Source: Skeletonema tropicum
Taxonomy: Eukaryota > Bacillariophyta > Thalassiosirophyceae > Thalassiosirales > Thalassiosiraceae
Length of the DNA: 64,000 bases
Direction of reading: 5' to 3'
Assembly: GCA_037178625.1 (NCBI GenBank)
Contig: CM074131.1
Location: 2,666,001-2,730,000 of the forward strand
Both the position numbers and the translations under genes were made by a program. How positions within the stretch are numbered: the stretch's first letter is position 1; each line of letters begins with the position of its first letter. Below are positions 11,552 to 20,510 of the stretch, one piece after another. The notes under the pieces were generated by a model, which saw only the letters and a program-made list of their open reading frames with translations, was not told the DNA's origin and ran no database searches.

Positions 11552-11930
11552 GGTTCATTGGAATGATTAGTAATAGCTTTTAAACAAACTTAATATCTTA
11601 TCTACATCAATCTTTTATCATGGCCACCCTGTAACTAGGGATGAGTAATAAAGTGTTCGACAATTGAAGAGTCTCAGACTTTTTACAAACTGCTTGGCTT
11701 TATCGTTGGCTCTTCTCTGTACGAACATATATTAAGAGAGAGATTGGTGACAGGTCACATGACTTTGCGTCCCTATTCTATCCGCGAGATGGACATGAAT
11801 TAATGACACGACAAAATACTTCTATTATCAATGGATGAATATATTTTATGAACTCGAAAATTGCAATATGTGAAGTCAATCTACATATCCCCGATATCCT
11901 TACAACCTTCCTTCATTGCAGCAACCTAAT
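11552..11930. other. Convergent intergenic region
   Basis: These 379 bp lie between the 3' ends of DapB and the MYND gene. The region is AT-rich, with no gene or repeat that I can support. Confidence 0.4.
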
Positions 11931-12663
11931 CTAATCAACTTCAACCGAACCAGCTCTAGGAACTCTTCTAATGAGAACAAACCCATAGGTCAAATCAACT
12001 CCAATGTCCGAAGTTTCATCATCAATCTCATCAAGATTCATTCGCAATGGCTTGCCACGTAGTTTCTTACAAGCCTTCTTGTGCGCCCACTCTTTTCCTC
12101 GTCCTCTGTCCTCGACTCCTGTCCAGTGTTTTGTTTGGCAAGCCTTCCCACAATACTTTTAGAGTTAGAGGAATGAAATACCAACAAGCGCAATCTTCGA
12201 TTATGTACTTCAAATGACACTTCAAATAGGCAAACTTACCTGAACATGCTGGCATCCAGCGCAGACTTTGAGGTCCGCCGCTTTCGTCTTATTCCCGCAC
12301 CGCATGATACAACCGATACCTTTCAAAATCTTCTCATCAACCTCATCATCGTCAGCATTTTCCCACTTACTCGTCGTCCTACGCAACTCAAAAGTTTGAT
12401 AGGCAATAGTTTCATCAGCAATCCATGAAAGAGAATACATTTGATTCGCATCCTCTTCTAGATGTGGAAGTGACGATGTCAAAAACCGGCGTAGGTGACC
12501 AAATGGCATGTCAGTTCGGAAGGAGACTGTAATCCTTTTCATATGTCTTGCCATCTATTACTGCCAGGGTTTTGATTGGATATCCACCTCCAAAGTTCAA
12601 GCCACCGACGTTCAGTTGACCTGAGCGAGCCATTTGGCTCAACATTTCATTGACGTTCGGCAT
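11931..12663 (-). CDS. MYND zinc-finger protein (one +1 correction)
   Basis: Exon 1 (12663-12240) and exon 2 (12155-11931) are joined by an 84-bp phase-0 intron that falls inside the zinc finger. Spliced, the finger reads C-x3-C, then CAGCQHVQYCGKACQ, then W-x2-HKKAC, a MYND pattern with about ten extra residues before the last Trp. Removing one base from the A4 run at 12536-12539 joins LAVIDGKTYE to RITVSFRTDMPFGH and gives 215 residues. MYND fingers bind proline-rich partners, and no catalytic domain such as SET is visible. The partner is unknown. It is divergent from NOL10. Confidence 0.75.
12156..12239 (-). other. Spliceosomal intron inside the MYND finger
   Basis: This is an 84-bp intron on the minus strand, donor GTAAGT and acceptor AAAAG. 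It separates CQHVQ from YCGKACQ, so splicing is needed to build the zinc site. Confidence 0.85.
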
Positions 12664-13014
12664 GTTTATTGGCTGTTCTTCTGACACTAAATAATATTTG
12701 TGGCAGCATTGCACATCAGCATCCAGCTTTCATGAAGAGGAAAGCGAAAAAAATGTCGGTCCAGCTTCGAGGTATACGTAGGAATTAATATTGTGTTGCG
12801 GACGCGTATCTCTCAAGCTGACCTCTCCAAAACCACTCATCTCACCTCTCGCAAGGCAAAATCACAGAACAATCAAAGGATACTGCATCCATGCCATACC
12901 ATATTCCATATGCTTGATGTAGAGAGATAAAACGACGAAGTGGCAAAGATAGTCAATAACTATACTTCAGCAACCACAAATAATACACATTAATACAGGC
13001 GATTTGTTATCAAG
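12664..13014. promoter_or_regulatory. Divergent region, MYND gene / NOL10
   Basis: These 351 bp between divergent start codons should hold both promoters. Nothing else can be recognised. Confidence 0.35.
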
Positions 13015-15495
13015 ATGGAAATCCAAGAGCGAAAATCAGGAAAGATATATTCGCTGGCTTCGACAACATCGGTGCCAGAATGGCTCGGTGAACGTGCCCG
13101 TCGTAATCTGGCAAAAAGTGATGCTGCTTTTCGGCATAGGATAACTCTTTTGCAAGATCTTGAGATGCCCGTTTCCTCAAACAAAGTACGACAATCTCCA
13201 GATGGAAGGTTCTTGATAGTTGGTGGCACATATAGTCCAAGAATTCGATGCTATGAGTTATCAGAGATGAGTATGAAGTTTGAACGATATTTAGATAGCG
13301 AGGTGGTAGATATTCAAATACTGAGTGAAGATTATGGCAAACTTGCAATCTTGGGTGCGGATAGATCTGTGTCGTTTCATGCTCCGTATGGGAATCATTC
13401 TGTAATTCGTTTGCCTACCTTTGGTAGAGCAATGGCCTATGAAAAAACAACTTGTGATTTATTGGTTGTAAGTTCGGGTAAACGAGTATCCCCCGGGGCT
13501 GCAGCTGCCGGTGGTCAGGCAATGGGTGAAATTTATAGATTCAATTTAGACGAGGGACGATTCTCTCAACCCTACAACTTCACGTCAGCTCTGAGACAGA
13601 AGAAAGGTGTAGATGCTGACGATACAAGAGTTTTACAATTGGGCGGAAGTTGCATAGCAGTGTCGCCTACGCATTCTCTTTCAGCTATTGGGGCAGAAGA
13701 TGGCACTGTACGATTCTGGGATAATCGAGCACCAGTAAGTTCGAGCCAGAGTGATGTGGACCTCACACCTTTCCTCAATTTAGATGTCGCTTCTGCAACA
13801 TCTGGTCATGGCTTCTTTGATGAGAACAGTAACAGTGGTTTCCCAGGTGAAGTGACATCCATCTGCTTTGATTCGTCTGGGATACACATGTGTGCTGGAA
13901 CGAAAGGAGGCAATGTGGCACTTTACGATATGCGCTCTTCTAAACCTCTGTTCATTAAGGAGCATCAGTATGGACTTCCAATACACACTGTGCAGTTCCA
14001 CTCAGGTTCAGGCACTGTTCTGAGCAGTGACCCGAAGTTGGTCAAGATTTGGAACGCAAAAGGTTCAGCCTCATCGACAAGGGGTGAATGGAATGATAAT
14101 GATGGTGGATTTGGAGATAGCCGCCACGATGAGGGAGTTGGAGGTGCGCTTGGTTCCATTGTTGCTAATGTCGAAGGTACCGCAGACTTCAACCATTTCA
14201 TGATATCTGGAGACTCTAACGATCCAGAAGGACACAGCAGTGGTCTCTTAATATGTACCGGAGAGCAAGAAAAGTTACAGTCTTTCTACTGTCCAGTTCT
14301 TGGTGCTGCCCCAAAATGGTGCTCTTTCCTCGACAACATCACTGAAGAGCTCGAAGAAAAGGATGGTGCGCTGGAGCAATCTGGAGCTGGTGATGATACA
14401 GGTGCTGTGCAAACTGAAACAGTCTATGAAGATTACAAATTCCTCACTAGGTCTGAAATCGATACTCTTGGTATCCAAAACTTGGTCGGTACCCCGCTAC
14501 TACGTGGATATATGCATGGATTCTTCATTCATGTGGGTCTATATAATCGCATCCGAGCAGTTGCCAAGCCATTCGAATACAAAGAATACCGCTCACAGAA
14601 AATTAAGGAGAGAATGGAGGAGAAACGTGCTTCGCGTATTGCACCTAAAACAAATCCACAGAAGATCAACGCTAAAGTCAACCCAGAACTTGCTGACCGT
14701 CTTCAAGCCAAATCTGGAGCCAAGACAAAAGCTGGTAAGGCCGCAAAGTCATTGGTCGAAGACGACCGTTTCGGTGGGCTTTTCAGTAACCCTGACTTTG
14801 AGATTGATGAAGAAGCTGAAGATTTCAAGCTGCGAAACCCAAGCGGTGTTGCTTCATCAAAGGTTAGGAATGACAGAGACATGGACAGTGATCAAGAAGA
14901 TGATTACGATGACGATGAAGGAGATTTTGATGCCAAGATAAATGACGAAAATGAAAAATGGGGAAATGAAAGTGATGAAGATGATGATCTGAATGACTTC
15001 CACGATAGTGATAGTGATGAAGATGGTTTCCAAGGTGGTAAAATCCGTGGTGAGCTGTACGAACACAAGCGCAACTCATCAAAGGATAAGAAGAAGAAAA
15101 AGGATGCCAAAAAGAAGAAAGCAAAGAAGAAGAAGAATGTCATGTATGAGGCTGACGACTATGCTGGTGGTGGCGCAAATGCCATCGATATTGGCATTGG
15201 AAATGTGTCTGCAGAGGCAGATGCCAGTAAAAGAAAGAAGGAAATGTCACTCTCAATGGCTGAACGTTTGCAACTTCAATCCGAGGAATCAAAGTTTGTC
15301 GGTGACACCAAACGTCTCAAGGTTAAAGGCCAAGGTTCTGTAAAGGAAGTTACGTTCATTCCAAAAGCAACTAGGAAGAAGCTTGAGGCGCAAGAAAAAG
15401 CTAAACAAGAAGCTCAGAAAGACGACCGGATGGGAAGGAGCCGCAGAGGTGTCAAATCATTAGGATTCAAGACGCCTTTTAAGCATCATCAATAG
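13015..15495 (+). CDS. NOL10: Nucleolar protein 10 / ENP2, ribosome biogenesis
   Basis: This intact 826-residue frame matches the NOL10/ENP2 family of the small-subunit processome. It has an N-terminal WD40 propeller with family phrases such as YSPRIRCYELSEMSMKFER, YLDSEVVDIQILSEDYGKL and GEIYRFNLDEGRF. An NUC153-type motif follows (DDRFGGLFSNPDFEIDEE, about residue 580). The C-terminus is long, acidic then Lys-rich, and contains MSLSMAERLQLQ. The N-terminal part before the propeller holds the conserved VPEWL. It works in the same nucleolar pathway as UTP15 and the exosome subunit RRP42 nearby, although the genes are not an operon. No intron and no frameshift are present. Confidence 0.92.
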   Translation: MEIQERKSGKIYSLASTTSVPEWLGERARRNLAKSDAAFRHRITLLQDLEMPVSSNKVRQSPDGRFLIVGGTYSPRIRCYELSEMSMKFERYLDSEVVDIQILSEDYGKLAILGADRSVSFHAPYGNHSVIRLPTFGRAMAYEKTTCDLLVVSSGKRVSPGAAAAGGQAMGEIYRFNLDEGRFSQPYNFTSALRQKKGVDADDTRVLQLGGSCIAVSPTHSLSAIGAEDGTVRFWDNRAPVSSSQSDVDLTPFLNLDVASATSGHGFFDENSNSGFPGEVTSICFDSSGIHMCAGTKGGNVALYDMRSSKPLFIKEHQYGLPIHTVQFHSGSGTVLSSDPKLVKIWNAKGSASSTRGEWNDNDGGFGDSRHDEGVGGALGSIVANVEGTADFNHFMISGDSNDPEGHSSGLLICTGEQEKLQSFYCPVLGAAPKWCSFLDNITEELEEKDGALEQSGAGDDTGAVQTETVYEDYKFLTRSEIDTLGIQNLVGTPLLRGYMHGFFIHVGLYNRIRAVAKPFEYKEYRSQKIKERMEEKRASRIAPKTNPQKINAKVNPELADRLQAKSGAKTKAGKAAKSLVEDDRFGGLFSNPDFEIDEEAEDFKLRNPSGVASSKVRNDRDMDSDQEDDYDDDEGDFDAKINDENEKWGNESDEDDDLNDFHDSDSDEDGFQGGKIRGELYEHKRNSSKDKKKKKDAKKKKAKKKKNVMYEADDYAGGGANAIDIGIGNVSAEADASKRKKEMSLSMAERLQLQSEESKFVGDTKRLKVKGQGSVKEVTFIPKATRKKLEAQEKAKQEAQKDDRMGRSRRGVKSLGFKTPFKHHQ

Positions 15496-15548
15496 AAGAA
15501 GATATCTGAGTACTAAGAGTAATCTGATCAGTTTCATTAGCAACTAAC

Positions 15549-15902
15549 TAGAGCGTCCTTAATAGTCTTACTTACGCAAATTTGGGTTCGCAAGATTTGT
15601 TACGCTTTTGTGACTTGAGGAGCGCAGTACCGTACCGCCCACCGGCCCACCGCCCGAAGGGAACCCTAATTCAGGGAACACCCCCGGCGCCCCCCTCTTT
15701 ACTTGCATAAAAAAACAGGGATATTAGTTCCTACGCCCAAGAGTTGTCTTACTTACTTACGCAAAAGTTCGATTTTGCGTAAGTAAGTTTGCAATTTCTT
15801 TTATCTTACTTACGCAAAACGTCATCAAAAAATTCCACAACTCACAACTGACGTCATTTCGTTCAATTTTTTGCGTAAGTAAGACTGTTAAGGACGCTCT
15901 AC
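15549..15902. mobile_element. TA-flanked inverted-repeat element (MITE-like)
   Basis: An inverted repeat of about 30 bp, starting GAGCGTCCTTAA at 15551 and ending as its reverse complement at 15900, is flanked by TA on both sides. The arms differ by one base over that length. The core CTTACTTACGCAAA occurs in the left arm, at about 15,759 and at 15,805, and in reverse at about 15,775 and in the right arm, so the interior also folds into hairpins. The element is about 350 bp and has no coding frame. This is the structure of a non-autonomous Tc1/mariner-type element. It sits between NOL10 and PRORP and could affect their 3' and 5' ends. Confidence 0.8.
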
Positions 15903-16083
15903 TGCTACAACTTCGAGATCAACAACAAACCCACTCTTTCATCAAGATCAAGCGGCCTGTCCTCCCCCCGTCCAAAGATAAGGACGGACGCGACGCCTCC
16001 TCCCACATTTTTTCCCTTTTCCACAATCCACAATCGCATCGGAGTGGCATCGAGGATTAACATCGCACCCATAATACGATGAT

Positions 16084-18321
16084 GTGTGGCAAACCATGAA
16101 GAGGCAAGCTTCCAAACCCAAGCGCATGCTATCATCGTCGCATTTAGAGAGGGCTGTAGCGAGACGCTTGACCTTCCTTTTGGCAAGTGTTTGTCCGCTT
16201 ACGACAACATGTCTTGTGCCGTCGCCATCATTTATTCCATCACATCGATATCGAAGCGGATTAGATCCGCAGCAGAAGCGTAGGTTTGGAGTATCAAGTT
16301 TACACAATGTGAAGAGTTTAATACGCACAAAGTCATCTTACTTGCACGCCGAAACAGATACAAACATCGCAATGGATGAAAAGAATGAAGACATGAATCT
16401 GCTAGACAAAGACATGTCTGTAAATCAAATCGCTTTTGTTGATGCAATAGAAGAAATTGTTGCGAAGAGAAATGTGCTACGCGACTTCAAAAAAAGTGAC
16501 CAAGATTTGAATCTTGTGAAGCAAAGTCTTATTGGAATGGTCACAAACTCGGATCTTCCGCCGTGCAGTGTTTCTGATTTCCTTTCGCCAGCAAACGGAG
16601 TAAAGGGATATACCAAACAAAAGTTGAATGAGCGACGTGAGCTTTATTTGGACAAAACAAATCTAACATTGGAGCAACACAAACTAGGCACTATTCTGCT
16701 TGCTCATCTTGCGGATCACTGTGCAAAAACATCAAATCCGAAGCCGCTATATGCTGCTTGGGACAATGTGCTGAATGCAGGAATGACTCCCTTGTCTCGA
16801 ACGATGAGCACATACTTGTATGTGCTTAGTTTGGATGGGGACATTGACGGTGAAGACAGAGATATTGCAGCTGAAGTTGCTATGCTACACGACGCCCTAT
16901 ACGAACCTACAGAGAAAACTGTGTCACTGCTTGTAAAATCACTCGTAGCTAGAGGCGATGCAGCTGGAGCAGAGGCGTTGCTTGATGGTATTGCAGATGG
17001 TTCCCTGAGCGAGCTGTTGAGACATCGAACAACAAGCCCTATTCTTAAGCTTCATTGTGAAAACAGAGATATCGGCTCAGCTCTTCGCTTGTATCATAGA
17101 ATGAGAACAACCTCACGAGTTAAGATGGATGATCTCACGTACTCTAACTTTATTGCCGCTGTGGCAGAAAATGGGTACTTCTTGCCCGGCTCGAAAGAAG
17201 TAGAGGGAGGGAAAGAACTTGGTTACGAATATACATCTGGTCCAAAATTGCTCGATGCGCTGATTACAGAAATGGCACAAGATGTTCTTGACATCTCAGA
17301 AGAATCTGCACAAATCTTGCAGAATGGTTTTGCATCAGGGTTCCAAGGTTGCGCTGCAAACTCTTTGGACCCAATCACATCTCTCTGCGGCAATGAGGTG
17401 ATGGTTGCAAATCGCGTTGCAGTGGATCATGACACTGGAAAATGTCCAGCTACCGATGCAACACTGCAGCTAATTGTATTGGAACCAGAACAACGAGTTC
17501 ACGTACATGACACTTTACTTGAGATGGCTAGAGCAAAAAGCATGGATTATACTGCCAAATTGGCAGCAAAGGGTCGAGTAACTCATGATCACATTGAGAA
17601 AGCAGAGCTGGCCACAAAGATTCTGAAGGATTTTTCAGATTGGCTTGACTCTAGAGAGGGTCGTCCGTACACTGCAATCGTTGACGGAGCTAATGTCGCC
17701 TACTTCGGCTGGGGCAAAGTCAATGTTCATCAACTCAACCTCATGGTAGAAGCACTGAAAAAGCAAGGTGAAGATCCTCTTGTAGTCTTTCCTCAAAAGT
17801 ATACAAGACGAAAGTTCCATCTGAGACAAGGCATGATGCAGGTATTACAAGACGACGAACTTGAAATTTTGAACAAGCTCAAAGAAAACGATCAGATGTA
17901 CGTTGTTCCACCCATGTGCCTAGACGACATGTACTGGATGCTGGCTAGTGTCTCCAATCAAACTGTATCCACCAACGGCTTGAGCATAGATGTTGCAAAG
18001 AATAATGAAGAAGGTCGCTTCCCAGGATTGCGCCCGATCGTCATCTCAAATGATAAGATGAGAGATCACAAAGACGAACTTCTGGATGAACGAGAATTCC
18101 GTCGATGGCATTGTAGTCACATTGTCAACTATAACTTTACAGAGTTCATCGAAGATCAACGGGATGAACGAGAAATTAGCTTTCATGCCGCTGATATCTT
18201 TAGTGATGAGATTCAGGGGAATGAATGTCCGGGTGGAGGTGTAGCGTGGCATTTCCCAGTGAGTGAATGGGAGGCAAATGAACGATTCTGTCTGCGATTA
18301 CCGTCGGCTAATGGGAACTAG
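16084..18321 (+). CDS. PRORP: Protein-only RNase P (PRORP)
   Basis: PRORP removes the 5' leader of precursor tRNAs without an RNA subunit. The 745-residue frame has a helical PPR-like middle (about residues 200-400; LYHRMRTTSRVKMDDLTYS is a PPR-style repeat) and a C-terminal NYN metallonuclease. The nuclease motifs are IVDGANVAYFGWG, CLDDMYWMLAS and SNDKMRDH, carrying the metal-binding Asp residues. Cys/His residues around the nuclease (RWHCSHIVNY, WHFP) fit the structural zinc. The first 60 residues are basic and hydrophobic, suggesting an organellar precursor. Met codons at 16084 and 16096 (MKRQASKPKR) are both possible starts. Confidence 0.92.
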   Translation: MWQTMKRQASKPKRMLSSSHLERAVARRLTFLLASVCPLTTTCLVPSPSFIPSHRYRSGLDPQQKRRFGVSSLHNVKSLIRTKSSYLHAETDTNIAMDEKNEDMNLLDKDMSVNQIAFVDAIEEIVAKRNVLRDFKKSDQDLNLVKQSLIGMVTNSDLPPCSVSDFLSPANGVKGYTKQKLNERRELYLDKTNLTLEQHKLGTILLAHLADHCAKTSNPKPLYAAWDNVLNAGMTPLSRTMSTYLYVLSLDGDIDGEDRDIAAEVAMLHDALYEPTEKTVSLLVKSLVARGDAAGAEALLDGIADGSLSELLRHRTTSPILKLHCENRDIGSALRLYHRMRTTSRVKMDDLTYSNFIAAVAENGYFLPGSKEVEGGKELGYEYTSGPKLLDALITEMAQDVLDISEESAQILQNGFASGFQGCAANSLDPITSLCGNEVMVANRVAVDHDTGKCPATDATLQLIVLEPEQRVHVHDTLLEMARAKSMDYTAKLAAKGRVTHDHIEKAELATKILKDFSDWLDSREGRPYTAIVDGANVAYFGWGKVNVHQLNLMVEALKKQGEDPLVVFPQKYTRRKFHLRQGMMQVLQDDELEILNKLKENDQMYVVPPMCLDDMYWMLASVSNQTVSTNGLSIDVAKNNEEGRFPGLRPIVISNDKMRDHKDELLDEREFRRWHCSHIVNYNFTEFIEDQRDEREISFHAADIFSDEIQGNECPGGGVAWHFPVSEWEANERFCLRLPSANGN

Positions 18322-18412
18322 AGACTAGCAATACAAACAAGAAGAATAATAACAATATAGTTGTTCCCATTGCCTTTGATTTATACATATGGCTCGTACA
18401 CCGTTGGCTTGG

Positions 18413-19153
18413 TTACACCTCCACAGTAACCCCATCTTCGTCATCAAAATCAATCCAATCCTCCTCATCCTCCCATCCATCTTCATCGTCATCTTCAAAC
18501 TCCATCTCCAACACATCATCTCTCTTGTATCCCGTACTAACCTTCTCAATCAACTGCATCACATCCACTGCCGCACCAACATCAACTTGCACAAATGTCA
18601 AATCAGGACTTCCCTTCATATGTTTCATCTTTTGCGCCAAGGAATGTCGAATAGCCTTCGTGCTACGTACCAACCATGCATAGGCCCTACGTTTGGCAAT
18701 AGCATCCATCTTTCGATCCTTACCGGACATGACACTCACTGTGACTCGTGCCTGACGCAAATCTGGAGACACGTCACAGTGCACAATGTTGATTCTCCGT
18801 CGGAGTTCATCTTCAATGGGGTCGTTGTCGAATCGGATGAATCCCTTGTGTAGGATTGAGGCGAGCTCGGTTCGAACGACGTGTCCTACTCGTTCTTGAC
18901 GTTTGGTTCGATCTCCTGTAGCGTAGCGGGAGGAGGATCGTCCATTGCCGTATTTTCCATGCGCCATTTGCAGTGCTGTATTGGCTGATGATGATGTGCG
19001 TTGTGAATTGTGTTCTTCTGAGTTTTGTAGCGGAATGGCGGATTGTGATATTCTACATGATGCAATCGAATTTGATGTTGCGAACGATGCAACCATCTCA
19101 GCCAGACAGCACAGCAGCAGCGCTGCGCCTATGCAATTGTACTTCATCATCAT
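18413..19153 (-). CDS. rbfA: Ribosome-binding factor A, plastid-targeted
   Basis: RbfA binds the small ribosomal subunit late in assembly through a KH-like fold. The 246-residue protein begins with a signal peptide ending in EMVASFATS, an ASAFAP-like plastid signal, and has a low-complexity spacer. The RbfA domain covers about residues 85-200, from RQERVGHVVRTELASILHKG through VSPDLRQARVTVSVM to IRHSLAQKMKHMKGSPDLTF. An acidic Asp/Glu tail follows. It probably assists 16S rRNA maturation in plastid ribosomes. It is convergent with PRORP, 91 bp apart. Confidence 0.9.
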   Translation of the reverse strand: MMMKYNCIGAALLLCCLAEMVASFATSNSIASCRISQSAIPLQNSEEHNSQRTSSSANTALQMAHGKYGNGRSSSRYATGDRTKRQERVGHVVRTELASILHKGFIRFDNDPIEDELRRRINIVHCDVSPDLRQARVTVSVMSGKDRKMDAIAKRRAYAWLVRSTKAIRHSLAQKMKHMKGSPDLTFVQVDVGAAVDVMQLIEKVSTGYKRDDVLEMEFEDDDEDGWEDEEDWIDFDDEDGVTVEV

Positions 19154-19320
19154 GGTGTTTCGTATGATGCGTTTGTATTATAGTCGCTTGCTATCACAAG
19201 AATGAATTAGTCAGAAATTTGTGGTCAACATGATTTGTACTAATTCCTACGCCAAATGCCCATCAATCTGAAATGTTTGAGCAAAACTACTGCTACTCAC
19301 ATCACACATTGACATTGACC

Positions 19321-20433
19321 ATGGCCATTTCTGCCTCGGAAGCTCGCTACATAATCGAATCGTGCCTCACCGACTTGAGGATCGATGGGCGATCTAAATT
19401 GTGTCATCGGCCCTACACCATCACCAACAGATCGACACATGCCAAGACATCATCATCCAACAACGCGCCAGCATTCATCCTATCCAATGGATCCAGTCGC
19501 ATCCACCTACCCGGATCCACCACAGATGTTGTGTGCAGCGTCAAGGCGGATTTGGTGCATCCATCCCCCAGCAAGCCAAATCAAGGCATATTGGAGCTGA
19601 ATGTAGATCTATCCCTCTGTGGTGGAGGGGGGGCACTCGAAGCATCGGGTTCCGGTGGAGGAGGTGCGCAAAAACGTCGTCGGCAACAGCGTGAGGAGGA
19701 ATCTCAAATCACATCCTTACTTCAACGATTGATACTACCACATGCTGTCAACCATGAAAGCTTGGTTGTGTGGCCTGGGAAATATGTGTGGAGATTAGCC
19801 ATTGATGTTATGGTGTTACGATGTGATGGATGTGTTTTGGATGCATCCTCCATAGCTATTCGGGAGGCATTGCAAAATACCAAGTTGCCAAAGGTTCAAG
19901 CAGTTATGGACAAGGGAAATGATGATACTACTAATGGGGGCGGCAGTGCAAGTAAGAATGATTTACTGGTGGATGGTGACCATCACAAGGCAGTATCACC
20001 GCTAGGTGCAGAAGAATGCCCTTTGGTAATTACAGTTTCGGTGTTGAGTTCTCCTCCTTCCGCAACCGATGCTGTCACATCGAGCACAGGATCGAAACGA
20101 TACAAATCAATTGCAATTATTGATGCACGTACGGAGGAGGAGGCATGTGCATCTACTCGGGTGTGTGTCACGGTTGATACGAACGGTATGGTTTGTGGCG
20201 TACACACCTTGGGTGGTGGAGGAGCGGGGATGGAAGAAGAAGAGGGTGAAAAAGGTGGAGCCGCCGGGAGATCGTCCATGCCGATTTCCATGCTGGGAGA
20301 AGTTGTCACTACAGCATCAATGGCTGCCAAAAATTTGTATGCCAAACTCGATAGAGATAGACAAGTTGAGTCATCGACAGATAATGACTGTGGGTATGGC
20401 TATTTACTCAAAAATAATTTTTTGATACAGTAA
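19321..20433 (+). CDS. EXOSC7: Exosome complex subunit RRP42 (RNase PH-like)
   Basis: I start at the ATG at 19321 (MAISASEARYIIESC), because the 16 codons upstream in frame lack similarity. The 370-residue protein has the RNase PH core of the eukaryotic exosome ring: an N-terminal RIDGR motif, SSRIHLPGSTTDVVCSVKAD, and the C-terminal half with WRLAIDVMVLRCDGCVLDA, SIAIREALQNTKLPKV and ACASTRVCVTVDTNG. The order of these segments fits RRP42/EXOSC7 best, though RRP45 or RRP43 cannot be ruled out by eye. Two low-complexity Gly-rich inserts are typical of diatom proteins. The ring degrades and trims nuclear and cytosolic RNA. Confidence 0.8.
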   Translation: MAISASEARYIIESCLTDLRIDGRSKLCHRPYTITNRSTHAKTSSSNNAPAFILSNGSSRIHLPGSTTDVVCSVKADLVHPSPSKPNQGILELNVDLSLCGGGGALEASGSGGGGAQKRRRQQREEESQITSLLQRLILPHAVNHESLVVWPGKYVWRLAIDVMVLRCDGCVLDASSIAIREALQNTKLPKVQAVMDKGNDDTTNGGGSASKNDLLVDGDHHKAVSPLGAEECPLVITVSVLSSPPSATDAVTSSTGSKRYKSIAIIDARTEEEACASTRVCVTVDTNGMVCGVHTLGGGGAGMEEEEGEKGGAAGRSSMPISMLGEVVTTASMAAKNLYAKLDRDRQVESSTDNDCGYGYLLKNNFLIQ

Positions 20434-20510
20434 AAAATAATGATGATGCATCGTAGCATATTTATTTTTCCTACAGTTCCATTCCAGTGTTGTCGTTATC
20501 TACTATTTCT

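Noticed and set aside
14857..15143. Several minus-strand frames opposite the acidic tail of NOL10.
   Set aside because: They arise from repetitive GAT/GAA/AAG codons read backwards.
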